Assembly: GCF_002214525.1 (NCBI RefSeq)
Contig: NZ_CP015104.1
Coordinates: 868,001-932,000, forward strand
Length of the DNA stretch: 64,000 nt
Direction: 5' to 3'
From: Thermococcus sp. P6
Lineage (GTDB): Archaea; Methanobacteriota_B; Thermococci; Thermococcales; Thermococcaceae
Part shown: positions 1-10,589 of the stretch, in pieces
Position numbering within the stretch: position 1 is the first letter of the stretch
How the letters are laid out: every line of letters starts with the position of its first letter
The notes under the pieces: generated by a model
Database searches by the model: none
Seen by the model: the letters and a program-made list of their open reading frames with translations, nothing else
What the model was told of the DNA's origin: nothing
Program-made: the position numbers and the translations under genes

Positions 1-694
1 CGTAGAGGAGAGATATCTCCTTTCTGGTCGAGTTGAGGAACTCCACGTAGGAGTAGAGCGGGGTGTAGAGCTCTATCAGGGGGATGAAGTCCCCTCCGTT
101 CCATACTGCAACGTTATCGCTCAGCTCGTCGGGAACCGGAGCCAGAGTCTCTATCTCATAATCCCTCGGAAGGATCAGGGTGAACCGGTCCCAGCTGTAA
201 TCGAAGACGTGCCCCCTGTAGACGAAATCGAGGGGACCCGAAAGGGGACAGCGAAGCACCCTCCAGTCACCCACGAGGAAGTTCGTGACCGAGAAGGTCA
301 CAAGGGCCGACCAGTTGTCCAGAACCCTGACGGGGCCCTCCGGGGGAAGGTATATCGTGCTGCTAACGTTAACCCCTTCAAACCCCCGCTCTATGTCGTC
401 TTTCAGGTTCTCGTAGATAAGCTGCTCCACGAAGTTGCTGAAACGCTCCCTCGCGTAGGTGCTGTTGTTGGCCGCGAGGTATTCGAAGTAGGCCCTCATA
501 CCGGGGTCCTTCAGGTGTGCGTGTATTTTGAAGGTTCCCAGCCACGTGGTGGAGTTCCCGATCCGAACCTGATTCACGGTAAGGGTTATCCCCACCTCGA
601 AAAGCGGTTGGGGGTTATCAACCGCACCCGCGGCGACTCGCGAGAGGGGAGTAAGAAGCAGGAACACCATCAACGCCGTCATCAATCGCCTCAT
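1..694 (-). CDS. Exported protein of unknown function (3' end outside window)
   Basis: An open frame runs from an ATG at 694 leftward off the window edge, so only about 231 N-terminal residues are visible. The start is supported by a strong Shine-Dalgarno (GGAGGTGG) six bases upstream. The protein opens with two Arg and a hydrophobic stretch ending near residue 23 (MRRLMTALMVFLLLTPLSRV), a typical signal peptide. The following part is rich in Asn-Ser/Thr sequons and aromatic residues, as in Thermococcales surface proteins. It may belong to the DUF4897 group of exported proteins, but that is a recollection, not a search result. It is divergent from coaD. Function unknown. Confidence 0.75.
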   Translation of the reverse strand, partial: MRRLMTALMVFLLLTPLSRVAAGAVDNPQPLFEVGITLTVNQVRIGNSTTWLGTFKIHAHLKDPGMRAYFEYLAANNSTYARERFSNFVEQLIYENLKDDIERGFEGVNVSSTIYLPPEGPVRVLDNWSALVTFSVTNFLVGDWRVLRCPLSGPLDFVYRGHVFDYSWDRFTLILPRDYEIETLAPVPDELSDNVAVWNGGDFIPLIELYTPLYSYVEFLNSTRKEISLLY

Positions 695-764
695 CCGACC
701 ACCTCCGTCGAAATCTCCCGGTATGATAAAAAAGCTTATTGGTTCAACCCTCCGAGATGGTATC

Positions 765-1965
<1,201 letters not shown>

Positions 1966-2037
1966 GGGAGGGTGACCTCGGCCATGGCCTTGTTCATCCT
2001 GCCCCTGTAGTATTCCCTGAGCGGGCCGAGAAATTGA

Positions 2038-2113
2038 TGGTAGCCCCGCCGGGATTCGAACCCGGGTCGCGGGATCCAAAGTCCCGCATGATTGGCCACT
2101 ACACCACGGGGCT
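2038..2113 (-). tRNA. tRNA-Gln (anticodon TTG)
   Basis: Read on the minus strand, the sequence folds as a standard tRNA. The acceptor arms are AGCCCCG at 2113-2107 and CGGGGCT at 2048-2042. The anticodon arm CGGGA/TCCCG encloses the loop CTTTGGA, giving anticodon TTG (Gln), and the T arm carries GGTTCGAATCC. The discriminator base is A and the 3' CCA is encoded (2040-2038). No intron is seen. It lies between tpiA and a divergently placed zinc-ribbon gene. Confidence 0.97.
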
Positions 2114-2167
2114 GCCCGGGAGAAAAGCGGCGAAGGAACTTATAAGTTTTAGCGTGTGGGACCATGA

Positions 2168-2854
2168 TCAGAAGGCGAACTCCTCTTCGCCAAGCTCCTC
2201 CACGACCCTCTCGAAGTCGTGCTCCGGCGCGTAGACGAACCCGCAGCGGGTGCACTTCAAAACCCCGTTCTCCTCGCTCAAAGGAGAGAAACACACGGGA
2301 CAGCGGTACTCCTCACGGAAGAGTCTGTCGTAAACCCCGTCCCTCATAACCACGAGGTTCAGATCCGCCTCCCAGTCCTCGTGGAGCATCCCCCAGTAGG
2401 GGACCTCGACGGGGTAGAAGTCCTCAAGGATGAGGGCCTTTATCCCGATGCCCCTTACCCCCGGGGGCAGCCTGTCGGTCGGCTCTATGCTCACCACATG
2501 CTGGTCGTAGAAGTCTATGGCCTCCGCACGGATGGTCAGACCCCGAGAAAGCCTCGACCGGAGGGGAAAGATCTGGAGGAACAGGCTTTCCCTCTCAACG
2601 TCCCAGCTGGCGCTTATCGAAACGCTCCCCTTCGTGAAGAACCGGTTCATGTGAGTTTCATCGCGCTCCTCACCGGCAGGGCGGAAACCGAGCTTGCGCA
2701 TCGCCCTGTCAAGAAAGCCCGGTCTCGGAAGCTTTCTGTAGCTTACCATATACTCGCCTATCCATCCTGCTAAGGGCATGGAATAGCCCACGAAGGACTG
2801 CCTCTGAACCCTTAGGTATGCCACGCTGGGGAGCAGCTTGAAGCCGGTTTCCAT
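2168..2854 (-). CDS. Uncharacterised protein with C-terminal zinc ribbon
   Basis: I do not recognise this 228-residue protein. The N-terminal ~160 residues are a soluble mixed alpha/beta sequence without a motif I can name. Near residues 184-205 there is a CPVC...CTRCG pair spaced like a zinc ribbon, followed by an acidic tail ending in EELGEEEFAF. There is no Shine-Dalgarno before ATG 2854, but a TATA-like TATATA at about 2877-2882 lies roughly 25 bases upstream, which fits a leaderless transcript. It is 39 bases downstream of, and codirectional with, the DP2 gene. A nucleic-acid-related role would suit the zinc ribbon, but that is inference only. Confidence 0.8.
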   Translation of the reverse strand: METGFKLLPSVAYLRVQRQSFVGYSMPLAGWIGEYMVSYRKLPRPGFLDRAMRKLGFRPAGEERDETHMNRFFTKGSVSISASWDVERESLFLQIFPLRSRLSRGLTIRAEAIDFYDQHVVSIEPTDRLPPGVRGIGIKALILEDFYPVEVPYWGMLHEDWEADLNLVVMRDGVYDRLFREEYRCPVCFSPLSEENGVLKCTRCGFVYAPEHDFERVVEELGEEEFAF

Positions 2855-2893
2855 CGGGGGAGGTTGGACGTAATGGTATATATGGTTAACGGG

Positions 2894-5800
2894 TTAGGGA
2901 CCGAAGAACTCGTCGAGGCTTATGGCCCTCTTCTTTTTGGCCACCCTCTTTTCATTCGCGACGGCGTTTCTTAAACCCTCGGAGGGCTTCGGCCTCTCAG
3001 CAGGCTTACGCCCGGTTGTTTCCCCCCGTTCCCTGAGCTCATCCAGGTAGCCGTTCCTGCCCTTCGACCTGCCGGTCCTCTCCTGGATCATCCTCTCGCA
3101 CACGTCGGCTGAGAATCCCACGAGGGTCATCTGCCTCTCGGGGAAGATGTTCTCGAAGAGGGACTTTATGTCCTTCTCGGTGAGGCATATCCTCTGCCGG
3201 GTGTAGTCCAGAACGTCGTACCTCGTGACGAGCATCTTGGCCGTTGAAAGGTACTTCTCTATCGCCCCCTTGCTGACCGTTAGCACTATCTTGCCCCCGC
3301 ACTTTGGACACTTCCCGGTCAGGGGCGGGTGTCTGTACTTGGTGTTGCACTTCACGCACCTGAACTCCTGGCGGGTGAAGCTCCTCAGGTTACCCCTCAG
3401 GTCCGGGATTATGTGGGAGTTTATTATCGTCTCAGCCACGCGATTCTCATCAACGGCCCTTATCCTCTCGGCCAGGGCGAGCTGCCTCTCCACCTTGTCC
3501 TCCATATCCCCGAGCTGTTTGTAGAGGCTCATCCTCGGACCGAGGGCGATGTCGTCGGTATCGTGGGTGAACTTCAGCCCCTCGTACATCTCCGGCCTGC
3601 CGAGTCTGTCCTCAACCCGCTCGATGAACTTAACCTCCTTCGGTGATTTGAGCTCGTAAGTGGCTTTGTAGAACTCGAGGGGATAATAGCGAACCACGTC
3701 CACGTTGTGGACCTCGCTGTCAACTTCCCTCGGGTCCAGACGCGTGGTGATGACGAGCGGAGCGTCCATCTTTCCACCGCGTTTCTCCGGAAGGTAGAAA
3801 CGGGAAAAGTTGAGGAGGGCATCGAGGAGGAGCATTACACTGTCCTCGTCACCGTCGCAGTTCCTCCTCTTGGCCGCGTGGTAGTAGGGGTGTGCGTAAC
3901 CCACGAGGACGTCCGAAAAGCCGATTATCCTGCCCACGATACCAGCGGAGGTATGGGGAGCCAGTCCGATGACGAGGTGGCCGATCAGATCCTCCATCTT
4001 CTCGGCGTTGTAGAACCGGGGGAGTCCGTAGAACTTCTCGAGGAGGTCATCGATGAACCGGGACACCTTCAGGAGGTATATGCCAGCCTCGCGGGGAAGT
4101 ATGACATCCTGAACCCTGAGCTCGAGTATCTGGTCCTCACTTTCGAGGGGCTTTCCCTCGAAGTCGTGGGTGTAGCCGAGCTCCCGCAGCTTTTCAACGC
4201 TCACCCCGATCTCCCTCGGGCGGAAATGGGTTATGGGTGCATCCGTGGCGTCGAAGCGGATGGTACCGTCCTTGAAGACGTAAACGTCGTTTTTGGCACG
4301 GAGGAGGCCCTTCTCAAGGGGTTCGGCGATCTTGTAGCCCGAGGTCATTCCCATAACGCCCTTGAGCCTGTCTATTCCGTAAACCCCGACGTTCTCCATG
4401 GCCGCACGGAGCAGCTCCGAGGGCTTTATGGTTCTCCTCCCGTATGGCTTTAACTCGGAGCCACACTTCGGACAGCGGAAATCAAAGCCCTCAGCCTCGC
4501 TTTCCGTGTAATCAACGTTGCACCTCGGGCAGTGCCAGAGGAGTTCCTTTCTAACGCCGCAGTTCGGACAGATGTGCTCGGGCCCCGTGTGACCGCATTT
4601 TGGACATTTGAAGAAGGCCACCTCAACGCTCGCTACCCTGCCCTCCTCGGCCGCCTTCTTGATGTCCCTGCCCGGGCCACCGGCCAGACCTATCGGGAAG
4701 AGAACCTGAACCGGTGGTTTCATCCTCCTCTCCTTGGCCTTCTCCGGCCTGCCCATTCTGGCCCCTATCCAGCTTATCCCCCTGTCCCTGAGCTTTATCT
4801 TGTTCCTCTCGTTGATGATGTCTATGACCGTGAAGAAGGGCTTGGCTTGGAAGTTCCACTCGAGGTTGCCGAGGGGCGTGAGCAGGGCCGCACTCCACGG
4901 GTAATCGATGACTATGAGCTCACCCTTCCGCTCCATTCTGTGGGGAAGGCCGAGGAGTTCGAGGTGGCGCTTGATCTCGGGGTCGTTCTCAAGGGTAACC
5001 TTCCTCGCGAAGCGGTTTCCCCTGTACTCGTCCCACTCGATACTGGCGTTGAGCAGGGCCTTCTGGAGATTCTCCACTTCCTCCGGTTTGAGGGTGTTCC
5101 AGTAGAGGGTGTAGCGGGGATGCAGGGGTATCCCAAGAACCGTCGAGAGGTGGATGGCGACCTCAACGTCCGGTCTGACCCTGAGGGGATCCCTCAGGAG
5201 GGCTTCGAGAAGGTCCGGATCGAGCTCGAGGTACTCCGCAGCCTCCTCCACGGCCTCGCGCGGGTTTTCGGAGAAGGGCCTGAGCTCAACCTCGTAGGTG
5301 TCTCCTATGGCCTTCACGAGCTCTTCAATCCACCACTCCTCGACGTAGTTGGCCGGTAAGAGGGTCTGGTTGTTCTCAACGAAGTCGCCGAAGTTCACGA
5401 GGGCGTCTCCAACGTAGAGTATCTCCCTCACCCGGTCCCTCACCCTGAGGGCGGTATCGTAATCGTCCACCCTTATGACGCTTCCATCGTCGAGTTTAAC
5501 CACCGGGCCCTCGATGGTCGTCGCGGGGGTGACGATGCACCCCTTGCCCGGCCTTTCAGTCTTCATCTGCGTGCCTATGGCTATGAACTCATCTAGGATT
5601 ATCATGGTGGCCGGGTTCACGCTCCACGTGGCGAAACCGCTGACGCGGGAGCGACCGTATCGGAGCCTGAAGCCCCCGTTCTTCGAGGGGTCGGCGAACA
5701 GGGGCCTTCCACCGATGATCTCCTTGGTGTACTTCTTGTTTGGCGCTACGGTCTCCCGGAGGCGCTCGTAAAGCCTGTAGTAGAACCCCTTCTCGACTTC

Positions 5801-6709
5801 CACAGGGTTATCCTCACCGTTTTCAGCCGGCTCCGGTTTTTCGTTGCCCTTACCGGTTTCCTTTGCCTCAACGAACTCCTTTATCCATTCCCAGCCATCG
5901 ATTCCCATCTTGTCTATGTACTTGAGGAGCTTCTTGGCCTTCTGGAGCACTCCCTCGGCCAGAACGAGTATTGCACCCCCGCGGAGGTGGTTGGTCTCAA
6001 CGCCGGGGACGTCCCTGTGGGAAACCTCAACGCTGTCCGTCTCCTCACCGGTTATCTCTATCGGGATGCTCCTCACGGCGAGCCTTACCTCATCCGCCTC
6101 CGGGTGATACTGTAAACGGGTAACGGCCCTGTGGTACAGGTCCACCTCCTCGACCATCCTCTCCACGTGCTCTTCAGAGGGTTTAAAGCGGTCGAGACCG
6201 AGTTTTTTCCTGACGTAATCGCCAACGAGAACGCTGAGCGCCTGAGCCGTTCCACCGGAGCTCCTTATCGGGCCGGCGTAGTAGAGAGCCAGATACTCGG
6301 AACCGTCGCTCCACGTGTTCCGCTTGATTTTAACGTCGGCTATGCCCTCCAGTGGAGCCGAGACTATTCCCTCCGTGAGGATGGCCAGAGCCGTTCTAAC
6401 GGCCTGCTCCGCGTACTTCTCCTTGCTCCCGAGGTCGCCGAACTTACCCTCGATGATCTCGTCAACGACCTTGAGGGCCGCCAGTTCCTTGCCGTACTCC
6501 CTGACGAGCGCCCTTATTCTCTCCGCGACGCCCTTCGGCCCAACGAGGCTCTCAACACGGCCCGCCATATCCGTTGCCCGGGGGACTTCGACCTCGAGGC
6601 TTGGATCCTTTCCCTGCTCCCGGGCCTTCCTGGCGAGCTCGTAAGCCCTGTCTATCTCCCTCTCAAGGGATTCGAAGTAAGCCTCCATCTCCGGGGAACT
6701 GGTTACCAT
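2894..6709 (-). CDS. polC: DNA polymerase D large subunit DP2
   Basis: Catalytic subunit of the euryarchaeal family D replicative DNA polymerase. The 1271-residue product has the family's usual length without an intein. Visible landmarks are the conserved catalytic segment NCDGDEDSVMLL (Asp residues in a double-psi beta-barrel core), zinc-binding clusters CPKCG...CPNCG and CPRC...CPKCG in the middle, another CVKC...CPKCG pair near the C-terminus, and a terminal SLDEFFGP that resembles a PCNA-interacting peptide. The frame is open to 6733, but ATG 6709 lies one base after the DP1 stop with GAGGGAG upstream, and orthologues begin at the matching point. It is the third gene of the orc1-DP1-DP2 operon. 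Confidence 0.97.
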   Translation of the reverse strand: MVTSSPEMEAYFESLEREIDRAYELARKAREQGKDPSLEVEVPRATDMAGRVESLVGPKGVAERIRALVREYGKELAALKVVDEIIEGKFGDLGSKEKYAEQAVRTALAILTEGIVSAPLEGIADVKIKRNTWSDGSEYLALYYAGPIRSSGGTAQALSVLVGDYVRKKLGLDRFKPSEEHVERMVEEVDLYHRAVTRLQYHPEADEVRLAVRSIPIEITGEETDSVEVSHRDVPGVETNHLRGGAILVLAEGVLQKAKKLLKYIDKMGIDGWEWIKEFVEAKETGKGNEKPEPAENGEDNPVEVEKGFYYRLYERLRETVAPNKKYTKEIIGGRPLFADPSKNGGFRLRYGRSRVSGFATWSVNPATMIILDEFIAIGTQMKTERPGKGCIVTPATTIEGPVVKLDDGSVIRVDDYDTALRVRDRVREILYVGDALVNFGDFVENNQTLLPANYVEEWWIEELVKAIGDTYEVELRPFSENPREAVEEAAEYLELDPDLLEALLRDPLRVRPDVEVAIHLSTVLGIPLHPRYTLYWNTLKPEEVENLQKALLNASIEWDEYRGNRFARKVTLENDPEIKRHLELLGLPHRMERKGELIVIDYPWSAALLTPLGNLEWNFQAKPFFTVIDIINERNKIKLRDRGISWIGARMGRPEKAKERRMKPPVQVLFPIGLAGGPGRDIKKAAEEGRVASVEVAFFKCPKCGHTGPEHICPNCGVRKELLWHCPRCNVDYTESEAEGFDFRCPKCGSELKPYGRRTIKPSELLRAAMENVGVYGIDRLKGVMGMTSGYKIAEPLEKGLLRAKNDVYVFKDGTIRFDATDAPITHFRPREIGVSVEKLRELGYTHDFEGKPLESEDQILELRVQDVILPREAGIYLLKVSRFIDDLLEKFYGLPRFYNAEKMEDLIGHLVIGLAPHTSAGIVGRIIGFSDVLVGYAHPYYHAAKRRNCDGDEDSVMLLLDALLNFSRFYLPEKRGGKMDAPLVITTRLDPREVDSEVHNVDVVRYYPLEFYKATYELKSPKEVKFIERVEDRLGRPEMYEGLKFTHDTDDIALGPRMSLYKQLGDMEDKVERQLALAERIRAVDENRVAETIINSHIIPDLRGNLRSFTRQEFRCVKCNTKYRHPPLTGKCPKCGGKIVLTVSKGAIEKYLSTAKMLVTRYDVLDYTRQRICLTEKDIKSLFENIFPERQMTLVGFSADVCERMIQERTGRSKGRNGYLDELRERGETTGRKPAERPKPSEGLRNAVANEKRVAKKKRAISLDEFFGP

Positions 6710-6710
6710 C

Positions 6711-8714
6711 TCACACTCCCTCACAGTACTCATCGAACCTTATAACGGCCCTTAGCCTGGCCGTTTCAACGTCCACCACCGGAACCCTCGCGGGGGTGGG
6801 AACGATGTTGACCATCTTCTGAAACTCCGTCTGGGCCTGCCACGTGCCGGTATTTATCAGGAAGACGTCGTTGTAAATTTTATACTCCATAACGTGAACG
6901 TGACCGCTCTGGAAGAGGTCCGGAACGGACTCTATAACGAGAGTGTCCTCTGGATCGGGTGCTATGGGGACCCTCTCACCGAAGGTGGGGGCCAGATGGC
7001 GGAGCTTGAGGAGGTCAACCATCGCCTCGGCGGGCCTGTGGTGGCTCCTGTTGGGGATGATGTTGACCACGTCCTCTATGCCCCTCCCGTGGGCTATCAG
7101 GAAGTCCCTGCCGTGGAGCCTTATCACCGCGGGGTTGCTTATCACAACCGCGTTTTTCAGCTTCAGGAGAGGCTTGGCGTACTCTTCGTAAAAGCCTGGC
7201 TGGGGAAGGGCGGGCCTCGCGGCATCGTGGTTGCCCGGGCCGATGAACATCGTTATGTGGTCGGGCACGTTTGAAAGGAGGTTGGCCAGCGCCTCGTACT
7301 GGTCGAAGATATCAGGAATGGCGAGCTCGTTGTACTGACCCGGATAGATCCCGACGCCGTCCACAACGTCCCCGGCCAGTACCATGTACTTTATCCTGCT
7401 CACGAGCTCCTCTTCCTCGGGGTTGTTAACGTCGCCGTTCAACCATTCAAGAAAGCGCATGAAGGCCTTCTCGCAGAACTTATTGCTCCCAACGTGGACG
7501 TCGCTGAGAAGGATGGCATAGACCTTCTCCTCGAGCGGTGGCTTCTTTTTCCTGAACTTCGGAACGTCCGGGAGGTATATCCTGTTTGCAAAGAATATCC
7601 CCCTGCTGGAGTAACGCCCCCTGAAGCCCACGACCGAATCGGGCATTATCTGGAAGAACTTCTTGCTCTCCTCGTTGTTCCTGTTGATGAATACCCTGAC
7701 AACGCCCGTCCTGTCCTCCACCTCGAACATGAAGCCCTTCGCAGTCTCCCTCTTCTGATTCACGAGACCGATTATCGTTACCTCCTCGTCCCTCACGTAA
7801 CCCAGCTTGCCTATGTCTATCACCCCGCCGATCTCGGGGTTCTCCCGGAAAATTCTGCGCATCTTCGTGAGCCTGCTGCGGAAGTACCGGGAGTAGGTTT
7901 TGATTATGAGGTCTCCCTCTTTCCCGGAGGCGCTTTTAGCCTTCGGGGGGGTGAACTTAAGGTTCTTCACGTCAAAGACTATTTCATAATCTTCCGGGAT
8001 CTCCCTCGCCCTGTAGTGGAACCCCTCCTTTGGAGAGACCTTAAAATCGGAGTAAACCGAGTAACTCTTCCCTTCTTCCGCGATTTCCTCTTCATAGACC
8101 ACTGGAACGCCATACTCGTCGTAGGTACCTCCCCTTCCTTCATCGTTCGCGTAACCGTTCCCGGTGGGGGAATCCTCCGCACTCTCCAGCTCCGGACCAG
8201 GCGCCGCTACGGTGCCGGTCTGGACGTCATCACCGGGAGTTCCAGTGGAAATATAACTCTCCCCCCCTGAGGAGCCCTCTTTAAATTCCTCCAATTGGGA
8301 ATTTTCGGGCGTTTTCTGACTGTTTTCAGGGGGGGTTCCAGTGGAAATAGAACCTTCGAGCGTGTTCTCAGGAGAAGGAAGTTCAACGTTTTGTTCTTCC
8401 GAGGCGGCCACGTAAAGATCGGAATCGTCCGAACCGGGGCCCTCTTCCCGGACTTCCTCGGGAGGGGCCTGATTCCGGGGAAGGTATTCATCGAGCGAAG
8501 GTCCCCCACCGGAGGGGACTTCCACTGGAAGAAGGCCCCTCTCCGCCAGAAAGTCCTTAGCTAAGGGATGATCAATCACGAACGTTCCCCTTGCCTTCGC
8601 GAACTTTATCAACTCGGCCAGCGTGAAATCCTTCCCGTACGAGTCGGTAAGGAGGTAGTAGGCCGAGGGAGTGATCAGGTAGTTGTTGGCCATCAGATCC
8701 TCTATCAGGCCCAT
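6711..8714 (-). CDS. polB: DNA polymerase D small subunit DP1 (3'-5' exonuclease)
   Basis: Proofreading exonuclease and regulatory subunit of PolD. The 667-residue protein has an N-terminal helical domain (about 1-60), a long Ser/Gly/Glu-rich low-complexity linker (about 66-210), an OB-fold region and a C-terminal calcineurin-like phosphoesterase. The metal-site motifs of the last are LLSDVHVGS, GDVVDGVG, GPGNHDAARP and SGHVHV. The start overlaps the orc1 stop as TGATG, and the stop lies one base before the DP2 start, so the three genes are translationally coupled. The linker encodes the repeat ISTGTP twice; at DNA level these are origin recognition boxes (see findings). The linker makes the protein longer than the roughly 613-residue Pyrococcus furiosus protein I recall. 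Confidence 0.97.
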   Translation of the reverse strand: MGLIEDLMANNYLITPSAYYLLTDSYGKDFTLAELIKFAKARGTFVIDHPLAKDFLAERGLLPVEVPSGGGPSLDEYLPRNQAPPEEVREEGPGSDDSDLYVAASEEQNVELPSPENTLEGSISTGTPPENSQKTPENSQLEEFKEGSSGGESYISTGTPGDDVQTGTVAAPGPELESAEDSPTGNGYANDEGRGGTYDEYGVPVVYEEEIAEEGKSYSVYSDFKVSPKEGFHYRAREIPEDYEIVFDVKNLKFTPPKAKSASGKEGDLIIKTYSRYFRSRLTKMRRIFRENPEIGGVIDIGKLGYVRDEEVTIIGLVNQKRETAKGFMFEVEDRTGVVRVFINRNNEESKKFFQIMPDSVVGFRGRYSSRGIFFANRIYLPDVPKFRKKKPPLEEKVYAILLSDVHVGSNKFCEKAFMRFLEWLNGDVNNPEEEELVSRIKYMVLAGDVVDGVGIYPGQYNELAIPDIFDQYEALANLLSNVPDHITMFIGPGNHDAARPALPQPGFYEEYAKPLLKLKNAVVISNPAVIRLHGRDFLIAHGRGIEDVVNIIPNRSHHRPAEAMVDLLKLRHLAPTFGERVPIAPDPEDTLVIESVPDLFQSGHVHVMEYKIYNDVFLINTGTWQAQTEFQKMVNIVPTPARVPVVDVETARLRAVIRFDEYCEGV
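8239..8266 (+). repeat. Origin-recognition-box-like element inside the DP1 gene
   Basis: GTTCCAGTGGAA at 8239-8250 is followed by ATATAACTCT and then a run of C. It shares both flanks (GAG before, AAT-AACTCT after) with the box at 10949-10977, whose run is G instead. On the coding strand it encodes the ISTGTP of the DP1 linker. Whether Orc1 binds it is inference. Confidence 0.55.
8329..8352 (-). repeat. Second origin-recognition-box-like element inside the DP1 gene
   Basis: A run of G (8329-8335) directly precedes TTCCAGTGGAA (8336-8346), followed by ATAGAA. It encodes a second ISTGTP in the DP1 linker. A third related core, TTCCACTGGAA, lies at 8520-8530 in the same gene and encodes LPVEVP. 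Confidence 0.5.
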
Positions 8715-9961
8715 CAGAGCAGCCTCCTCTGATGTGACATACTCAGGGTGAGCATCGTCTGGAGCTGGTGGTCGTGCCGGTATATGTTCTTTATTTTATA
8801 AGGAGTAACGTTCAGGCGAATCTCCTTGCTCCTCCCGTAACGACCCTTGCTGACGACCTTGGCGTTGATTATGCCGAGCATGTCGAGCTCGTTTATGAGA
8901 TCGCTCACGCGCCTCTGCGTTAAAGGTTCGAGGTCTATGTGCTCGCAGAGAGATGTATAAACCGAGTAAACATCCCCCGTGTTTGCGGGCAGTTCACCGT
9001 TCTCGTCAAGGAGCACCACAGCATATAAGAGGACCTTTGAGTGGAGCGGAAGGGTCTTTATGACTTCCTCCATCGTATCCTGCTCTATCTTCTCCTGAGC
9101 CTTCCACACGTGCCTCTCCATAACCTTGCTGGCCCCTTCCCTCTCCGCTATCTCCCCCGCCACGCGAAGCAGATCGAGGGCCCTTCTCGCATCCCCGTGC
9201 TCCCTGGCGGCCAGAGCGGCGCAGAGCGGGACAACGCCATCGTCCAGAACACCCTCGTTGAAGGCATCCCGGGCACGCTGCAGAAGGATGTCCCTGAGCT
9301 GGTTGGCATCGTAGGGCGGGAAAACGACCTCCTCCTCGCTCAGACTCGAGAGCACGCGGGCATCGAGATACTCCTTGAACTTAAGATCGTTGGAGATGCC
9401 GATTATGCTCACCTTTGCCCTCGAGAGCTCGGTGTTTATCCTCGTGAGGGAGTAAAGGATGTCATCTCCGCTCTTCTTGATGAGCTTGTCTATCTCGTCC
9501 AGAACGATTATAACAAAGCGCTCCCGGGCGTCCAGAATCTCCTTAAGCCGGGCGTAAACCTCATCCGTCGGCCAGCCGACGAGGGGAACCTCAACGCCGC
9601 TCTCTCCTTTGAAGTAGTTCACGATGTTGGCCAGAACGCGATACTGGGTATCCACTATCTCGCAGTTAACGTAGATGACATCCACGGGAACATCGTACTT
9701 CCGGGATATCCTCTTCAGCTCCTCGGTCACGAACTTGATCGTCACCGTCTTACCCGTTCCGGTCTTACCGTAAACGAAAACGTTTGAGGGAGTCTCACCA
9801 CGAAGAACCGGGACGAGAATGTGGGCTAAGTTCTCGATCTGCTCGCTCCTGTGGGGAAGCTCCTTGGGGGTATAGCTGTGGCGCAGGACCTCCTTGTTCC
9901 TGAATATCTTCTTGGCATGGAGGTACTTCTCAAAGATCGAATCGAGGTAACTGTCGTCCAT
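8714..9961 (-). CDS. cdc6: Orc1/Cdc6 origin-recognition ATPase
   Basis: Binds origin recognition boxes and loads the MCM helicase at archaeal origins. The 415-residue protein shows an AAA+ Walker A (GKTGTGKT, residues 65-72), Walker B (IIVLDEIDKL), a sensor-like segment (IIGISNDLKF) and a C-terminal winged helix (LTQRRVSDLINELDMLGII). The frame is open to a GTG at 9991, but ATG 9961 has an AGGTGGTG Shine-Dalgarno and matches orthologue starts. Between them lies an origin box, TTCCACTGGAAAC, so Orc1 may repress its own gene by binding there. It is the first gene of the operon with DP1 and DP2 and abuts the putative origin. Confidence 0.97.
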   Translation of the reverse strand: MDDSYLDSIFEKYLHAKKIFRNKEVLRHSYTPKELPHRSEQIENLAHILVPVLRGETPSNVFVYGKTGTGKTVTIKFVTEELKRISRKYDVPVDVIYVNCEIVDTQYRVLANIVNYFKGESGVEVPLVGWPTDEVYARLKEILDARERFVIIVLDEIDKLIKKSGDDILYSLTRINTELSRAKVSIIGISNDLKFKEYLDARVLSSLSEEEVVFPPYDANQLRDILLQRARDAFNEGVLDDGVVPLCAALAAREHGDARRALDLLRVAGEIAEREGASKVMERHVWKAQEKIEQDTMEEVIKTLPLHSKVLLYAVVLLDENGELPANTGDVYSVYTSLCEHIDLEPLTQRRVSDLINELDMLGIINAKVVSKGRYGRSKEIRLNVTPYKIKNIYRHDHQLQTMLTLSMSHQRRLL

Positions 9962-9973
9962 GGACACCACCTT

Positions 9974-9986
9974 TTCCACTGGAAAC
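9974..9986 (-). repeat. Origin recognition box 1 (orc1 leader)
   Basis: TTCCACTGGAAAC, the mini-ORB core, lies 13 bases upstream of the orc1 ATG. Read on the minus strand it is GTTTCCAGTGGAAAAGG, so its 3' edge runs into the orc1 Shine-Dalgarno. Confidence 0.75.
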
Positions 9987-10589
9987 AACACTCCAACGGC
10001 ACACTTTATCCCGGTGAAGCCGTGATATGCCGGATATGTGACATTTTACATCTAATTATAGACGATTATCCAATTTTATTGGGTAATTTTCGAACATATG
10101 ATAGTCCTTCCAGAGGAAGCACCGGATACAGAGGAAAGCAGGAATAATCAGCTCAGGTGGTTTATATGCCTTGTTGAACAGCAGGATGTATAAAATGGGT
10201 TGGCGAAGGAGACTTATAATCAGGAAGGATACCGAAAGGAGGACCGGTTTTAAGACCGGATTCATGGTAAAGCGGGCTGGAGAGCGGTTAAAACCCAGCA
10301 GGAAGGCAACTCCGGACAAAATCTCAAAAACAGCCCGATTAACGGTTTGCACCTGCCGGTTGACCTGAGGACTCCACGGGCCTTATGCTCTTGAACCGGT
10401 TTCCGGGCCTACGTTCTCCACCCGCCCACTGCCCGGTTGCATTCATCCCCCTCCACAGGAAATCGGCTATGGGACGGTCCTACCCAGTGCACTTTAATGT
10501 ACATCAGAAATTTATGTTTGTAAATGTGCAGAAGGATACCTTCGATCCTTCCCATCGAGAGGAGAATGAACGTTTGTGAACATCAACAT

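Noticed and set aside
1966-2037. Minus-strand coding-like stretch (LREYYRGRMNKAMAEV) between tpiA and tRNA-Gln
   Set aside because: Only about 20 residues, without start or end of its own; possibly a tRNA-adjacent remnant but too short to call.
10056-10352. Minus-strand frame of 98 codons in the origin region with a hydrophobic segment
   Set aside because: It starts at a GTG without a ribosome site, lies in the box-bearing AT-rich origin region, and shares the DNA with an equally long plus-strand frame. I see no family feature, so I treat it as chance.
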